The notes under the pieces were generated by a model, which did not search any database, was not told the origin of the DNA, and was given only the letters and a program-made list of their open reading frames with translations. A stretch of DNA of 64,000 bases from the NCBI GenBank assembly GCA_023388495.1, contig JAEWGC010000039.1, positions 62,001 to 126,000 of the forward strand, read 5' to 3'. How positions within the stretch are numbered: position 1 is the stretch's first letter; every line of letters starts with the position of its first letter. This document shows positions 61,266 through 64,000 of the stretch, piece by piece. The position numbers were made by a program, and so were the translations under genes. The stretch is from Bacillota bacterium. GTDB lineage: Bacteria > Bacillota > Clostridia > Tissierellales > Tissierellaceae.

Positions 61266-61296
61266 AAAACAATAAAAGATATGGAGGAATATTGGA

Positions 61297-62160
61297 ATGG
61301 AAGATTATAAACTAGGGGTTAGGGCTTCTTGGATAACGGTAATAGTCAATGTTATATTGGCTACCTTTAAGGTTATAGCAGGAATTATAGGAAATAGTAG
61401 CGCCATGATAGCTGATGGAGTCCATACTTTATCCGATGTGTTAACAACCTTTGTTGTTTTAATTGGACTAAAGATATCCAATAAAGATGCTGATGAAGGA
61501 CATCCATATGGACATGAAAAGTATGAATCTGTATTTGCCAAGATGTTGAGTATACTATTACTTCTAACAGGTGTATTTATTGGATATGAAGCTATTAAAA
61601 TTTTAATTAGTGGAGAGTATAGAACACCAAAGTATATAGCACTAATAGCTGCTTTTTTATCTATTGTAGCCAAAGAGGGTATGTATTGGTATACAATTAA
61701 AATAGCTAGAAAAATCAAAAGTATATCTATGGAAGCAGACGCTTGGCATCATCGATCAGATGCATTCTCTTCTATTGGTACTTTTGCAGGAGTTCTTGGT
61801 GCACAATTAGGATTTTCTGCCTTAGATCCTATTGCAGGGATTATCGTATCTATATTTGTTGTAAAGGTTGGAGTAGATTTATATATTAAATCAGTAAAAG
61901 AACTAGTTGATGAGGCAGCCAGTGGAGAAGTTATTGAAACTATCATGGGAAATACTATGGCTGTAGATGGAGTTAAAGGAATCAAAAACTTAAAAACTAG
62001 AATTTTTGGAAATAGAATATATGTAGATATAGAAATCTTTGTAGATTCAAATATTTCAGTAAAATCAGGTCATGATATCGCAGAAAAAGTTCATGATAAA
62101 TTAGAGGGACAAATAAGTGATATTAAGCATTGTATGGTTCATATTGAACCCTTCCGATAA
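61297..62160 (+). CDS. Cation diffusion facilitator (metal efflux) transporter
   Basis: 287 residues with six membrane helices. The metal site is formed by MIADGVHTLSDV (D40, H43, D47) and DAWHHRSDA (~148-156). A C-terminal cytoplasmic domain (~205-287, with KTRIFGNRIYVDIEIFVD) dimerises. CDF proteins export zinc, iron or manganese in exchange for protons. The two Fur-like boxes at the promoter suggest iron or manganese rather than zinc, but this is inference. An ATGGAGGAATATTGG stretch supplies the ribosome binding site. Confidence 0.92.
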   Translation: MEDYKLGVRASWITVIVNVILATFKVIAGIIGNSSAMIADGVHTLSDVLTTFVVLIGLKISNKDADEGHPYGHEKYESVFAKMLSILLLLTGVFIGYEAIKILISGEYRTPKYIALIAAFLSIVAKEGMYWYTIKIARKIKSISMEADAWHHRSDAFSSIGTFAGVLGAQLGFSALDPIAGIIVSIFVVKVGVDLYIKSVKELVDEAASGEVIETIMGNTMAVDGVKGIKNLKTRIFGNRIYVDIEIFVDSNISVKSGHDIAEKVHDKLEGQISDIKHCMVHIEPFR

Positions 62161-62266
62161 TAGAAAGAAAATTTTGTAATCAATTTGTAATAATTTGGTT
62201 GCAGGATTTAATATAATAGAATATAATAGTGTTATATTTTAAATCTAATGCAAGGGAGTGTTCATA

Positions 62267-63301
62267 TTGTATAATAGAAAACACAAACTATCGGCAACAA
62301 TTGTAAGTATATGTCTTATTGGTTTAATTGGATTTAAGGACACTGGTATATTTGTTAAGGAATATATTAGTACAAAGGAAGATGAGGTGCAGGTTGTATT
62401 TAATAAGGAAGAAAACGTCAATATCCTCAGGGAAATGGATGAGACATATTTAATTGAAAAAGATGGTAACAGATATGAAGTACCTATGGATGCCTTAATA
62501 AGGACAACTAAGAAGACCCAAAAATACATAGTGACAAAAAATACAGGTGTTTTAGACAAGCCAAATGGAAACACCATAAGATTATTAAATATAGATGAGA
62601 TTGTACAAGCACTTAAATATGAAGAGGATTACGGATTGTTTAGTACAGAAGATGGTATCAATGGTTATGTAAATCTATCTGATGTTGAAGTTATAGAAGA
62701 AAATACTGTTTCTTATGGAATTTCCAAAATTGACAAAGTTTTAAAAGGTGATAAGGCATTTTATACCTTAGTAAAAGGTGAGATAGTTGCTATAAAACAT
62801 TTTCAAGAGGGTATCTATACCATTATAGATGAAAATGACAATGAGTTCAAAGTAAATGAAAAATACATAGAGCTAAGAAAAGGTAGGGAAAAAGTTTCTA
62901 GAGGCAACGTATCTAGAAGAGCCACATCAGTTACTAAAGTAATTGAAGCCGCTTATAACGCTTTAGGTAAGCCATATGTATCTGGTGATACAGGAAAAAG
63001 AGGATACGACTGTTCGGGTCTTACATATTCAATATATTTAAATGTATTGGGTACAAAATTAAATAGGTCTTCTCGTGACCAAGTTAGAAATGGAGTGGAA
63101 GTAAAAAAATCTGATTTAATACCAGGAGATTTGGTGTTCTTTAGAACTAGTGGCAAGGGCATAGGGCACGTGGGCTTATATATTGGAGACAATAATATGA
63201 TACATGCATCTTCAGGTAGAAAAAAGGTTATGATTTCATCTTTAGATGAAGCATATTATAAAACAAGATATGTAACTGCCAGAAGAATTATAAATCATTA
63301 A
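62267..63301 (+). CDS. SH3-domain NlpC/P60 cell wall endopeptidase
   Basis: About 344 residues: a signal anchor (~7-25), an acidic region, an SH3-like domain (~85-145), a second SH3-like part (~150-205) and a C-terminal NlpC/P60 domain. The catalytic Cys is in GYDCSGLTY (C249), with His in GHVGLYIGD (H301) and IHAS (H313). It cuts peptide stems in peptidoglycan outside the cell. A GTG at 62258 is in frame but overlaps the AAGGGAG site; the TTG at 62267 is chosen. A strong terminator follows. Confidence 0.9.
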   Translation: MYNRKHKLSATIVSICLIGLIGFKDTGIFVKEYISTKEDEVQVVFNKEENVNILREMDETYLIEKDGNRYEVPMDALIRTTKKTQKYIVTKNTGVLDKPNGNTIRLLNIDEIVQALKYEEDYGLFSTEDGINGYVNLSDVEVIEENTVSYGISKIDKVLKGDKAFYTLVKGEIVAIKHFQEGIYTIIDENDNEFKVNEKYIELRKGREKVSRGNVSRRATSVTKVIEAAYNALGKPYVSGDTGKRGYDCSGLTYSIYLNVLGTKLNRSSRDQVRNGVEVKKSDLIPGDLVFFRTSGKGIGHVGLYIGDNNMIHASSGRKKVMISSLDEAYYKTRYVTARRIINH

Positions 63302-63305
63302 AGAT

Positions 63306-63350
63306 AAAAATGCATTCAAGTACTATTCGAGTATTGGATGCATTTTTTTA
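63306..63350 (+). terminator. Terminator after the NlpC/P60 gene
   Basis: AAAAATGCATTCAAGTAC pairs with GTATTGGATGCATTTTT with two internal mismatches, followed by TTTT. Confidence 0.8.
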
Positions 63351-63475
63351 ATTTAAATAGTTAGTATTTCTCACCTTGTTAGAATAAAAGTTTAAGTTGT
63401 TTATACTTGGGTAATATGTTATACTTTAAGTAACTTTTTTACATTTTTTTAAATACAAAAGGAGGATGGTCAAAA

Positions 63476-64000
63476 ATGATCGCATTATTAAAGCTATCAC
63501 CAGTATTGTTGTTAGCAGGACTTATGATGGTAAGCAATATTGAGGCCCTTAGCTTTCTAGGAATTAGTCTAGATATTTTAGTTATAGCCCCTATTGCAAC
63601 TGTTTATGCTGCAATAGTAGCTGCCTTAACTGAGAAGGTAAGGTTCAATGATATCGTTGATGCAGCGGTAGATAATGTTAAGGAAATGCAATTGGTATTT
63701 TTTATTCTTATGCTTGCCTATGCTATGGCAGAGGCGTTTATGTCAACAGGAGTCGGCGCAGCAATTATAAATATGGCATTAGGACTTGGAATTACAGGTA
63801 AGACAGTTGCAGTAACAGCTTTCGTTATTTCGGCTATTTTATCAATAGCTACTGGAACATCTTGGGGTACATTTGCAGCCTGTGCACCTATTTTCTTATG
63901 GTTAAGCCATATAGTAGGTGGAAATCCTGTTATTACTGTTGGAGCAATTGCAGGTGGAGCTTGCTTTGGTGACAATATAGGACTTATTTCAGATACTACG
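63476..64000 (+). CDS. NhaC-type Na+/H+ antiporter family protein (partial)
   Basis: The first 175 residues of a multi-pass transporter cut by the window end. The N-terminus shows at least four hydrophobic segments, with NVKEMQLVFFILMLAYAMAE, SIATGTSWGTFAACAPIFLW and GAIAGGACFGDNIGLISDT, the signature stretches of the NhaC/YheL/malate-lactate antiporter family. AAAGGAGGATGG precedes the ATG. The substrate (sodium, an amino acid or an organic acid) cannot be told from this part. Confidence 0.88.
   Translation, partial: MIALLKLSPVLLLAGLMMVSNIEALSFLGISLDILVIAPIATVYAAIVAALTEKVRFNDIVDAAVDNVKEMQLVFFILMLAYAMAEAFMSTGVGAAIINMALGLGITGKTVAVTAFVISAILSIATGTSWGTFAACAPIFLWLSHIVGGNPVITVGAIAGGACFGDNIGLISDTT

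Overview
The window is low-GC Firmicute DNA, most likely from an anaerobic, endospore-forming member of the Clostridia/Tissierellia. The evidence is strongly AT-rich codon use, strong GGAGG-type ribosome binding sites, sporulation genes (gpr, spoIIP, yqfC, yqfD, a sigma-H-type promoter before dnaG-sigA), a type A RNase P RNA, a CIRCE-controlled hrcA-grpE-dnaK-dnaJ operon, a glycine T-box and a glycine riboswitch. The species cannot be named from sequence alone.

Bases 1 to about 13,000 are one end of an integrated mobile element. It ends with a large serine recombinase (11413-12984), and its edge interrupts a chromosomal ATPase gene of the PRK06851 type, of which only the 3' two-thirds remains (13005-13799). 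The element carries a replisome-organiser-like protein, a membrane M28 peptidase, a membrane NERD-domain protein, a SEC-C/cysteine-cluster protein and a divergent pair of XRE regulators with palindromic operators. It also carries several membrane or zinc-ribbon proteins of unknown role, a small protein with an RNA polymerase alpha-CTD-like domain and a complete type III toxin-antitoxin (ToxIN/AbiQ) locus: consensus promoter, two 36-37 nt pseudoknot repeats, terminator, toxN. A roughly 340-nt non-coding stretch (7682-8023) has pairing 5' and 3' ends and is followed by a terminator. It looks like a structured RNA that I cannot assign to a known class.

Bases 13,800 to 57,500 are the conserved housekeeping and sporulation block of spore-forming Firmicutes: alaX-like, comEC, holA, rpsT (reverse), gpr, spoIIP, lepB, lepA, hemW, hrcA-grpE-dnaK-dnaJ-prmA-rsmE-mtaB, HIT protein, rpsU, yqeY, nfeD-floA, yqfC-yqfD-phoH-pgpH-ybeY-dgkA, DUF3048 lipoprotein, cdd-era-recO, T-box-glyQ-glyS, ccpN-ppsR, dgt, dnaG-sigA, trmK-nif3-zinc-ribbon protein. 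Most genes are tightly spaced or overlapping on the plus strand. Several starts are decided by the ribosome binding site rather than by the longest frame. ccpN appears to use a non-standard ATT start.

Bases 57,500 to 64,000 hold the RNase P RNA, a solitary adenine DNA methyltransferase closely resembling CamA of Clostridioides difficile (an epigenetic regulator of sporulation), a TSCPD protein and a tandem glycine riboswitch on the minus strand with no gene behind its terminator. They also hold a cation-efflux transporter behind Fur-box-like sequences, an SH3/NlpC-P60 wall hydrolase, and the start of an NhaC-type antiporter cut by the window end.
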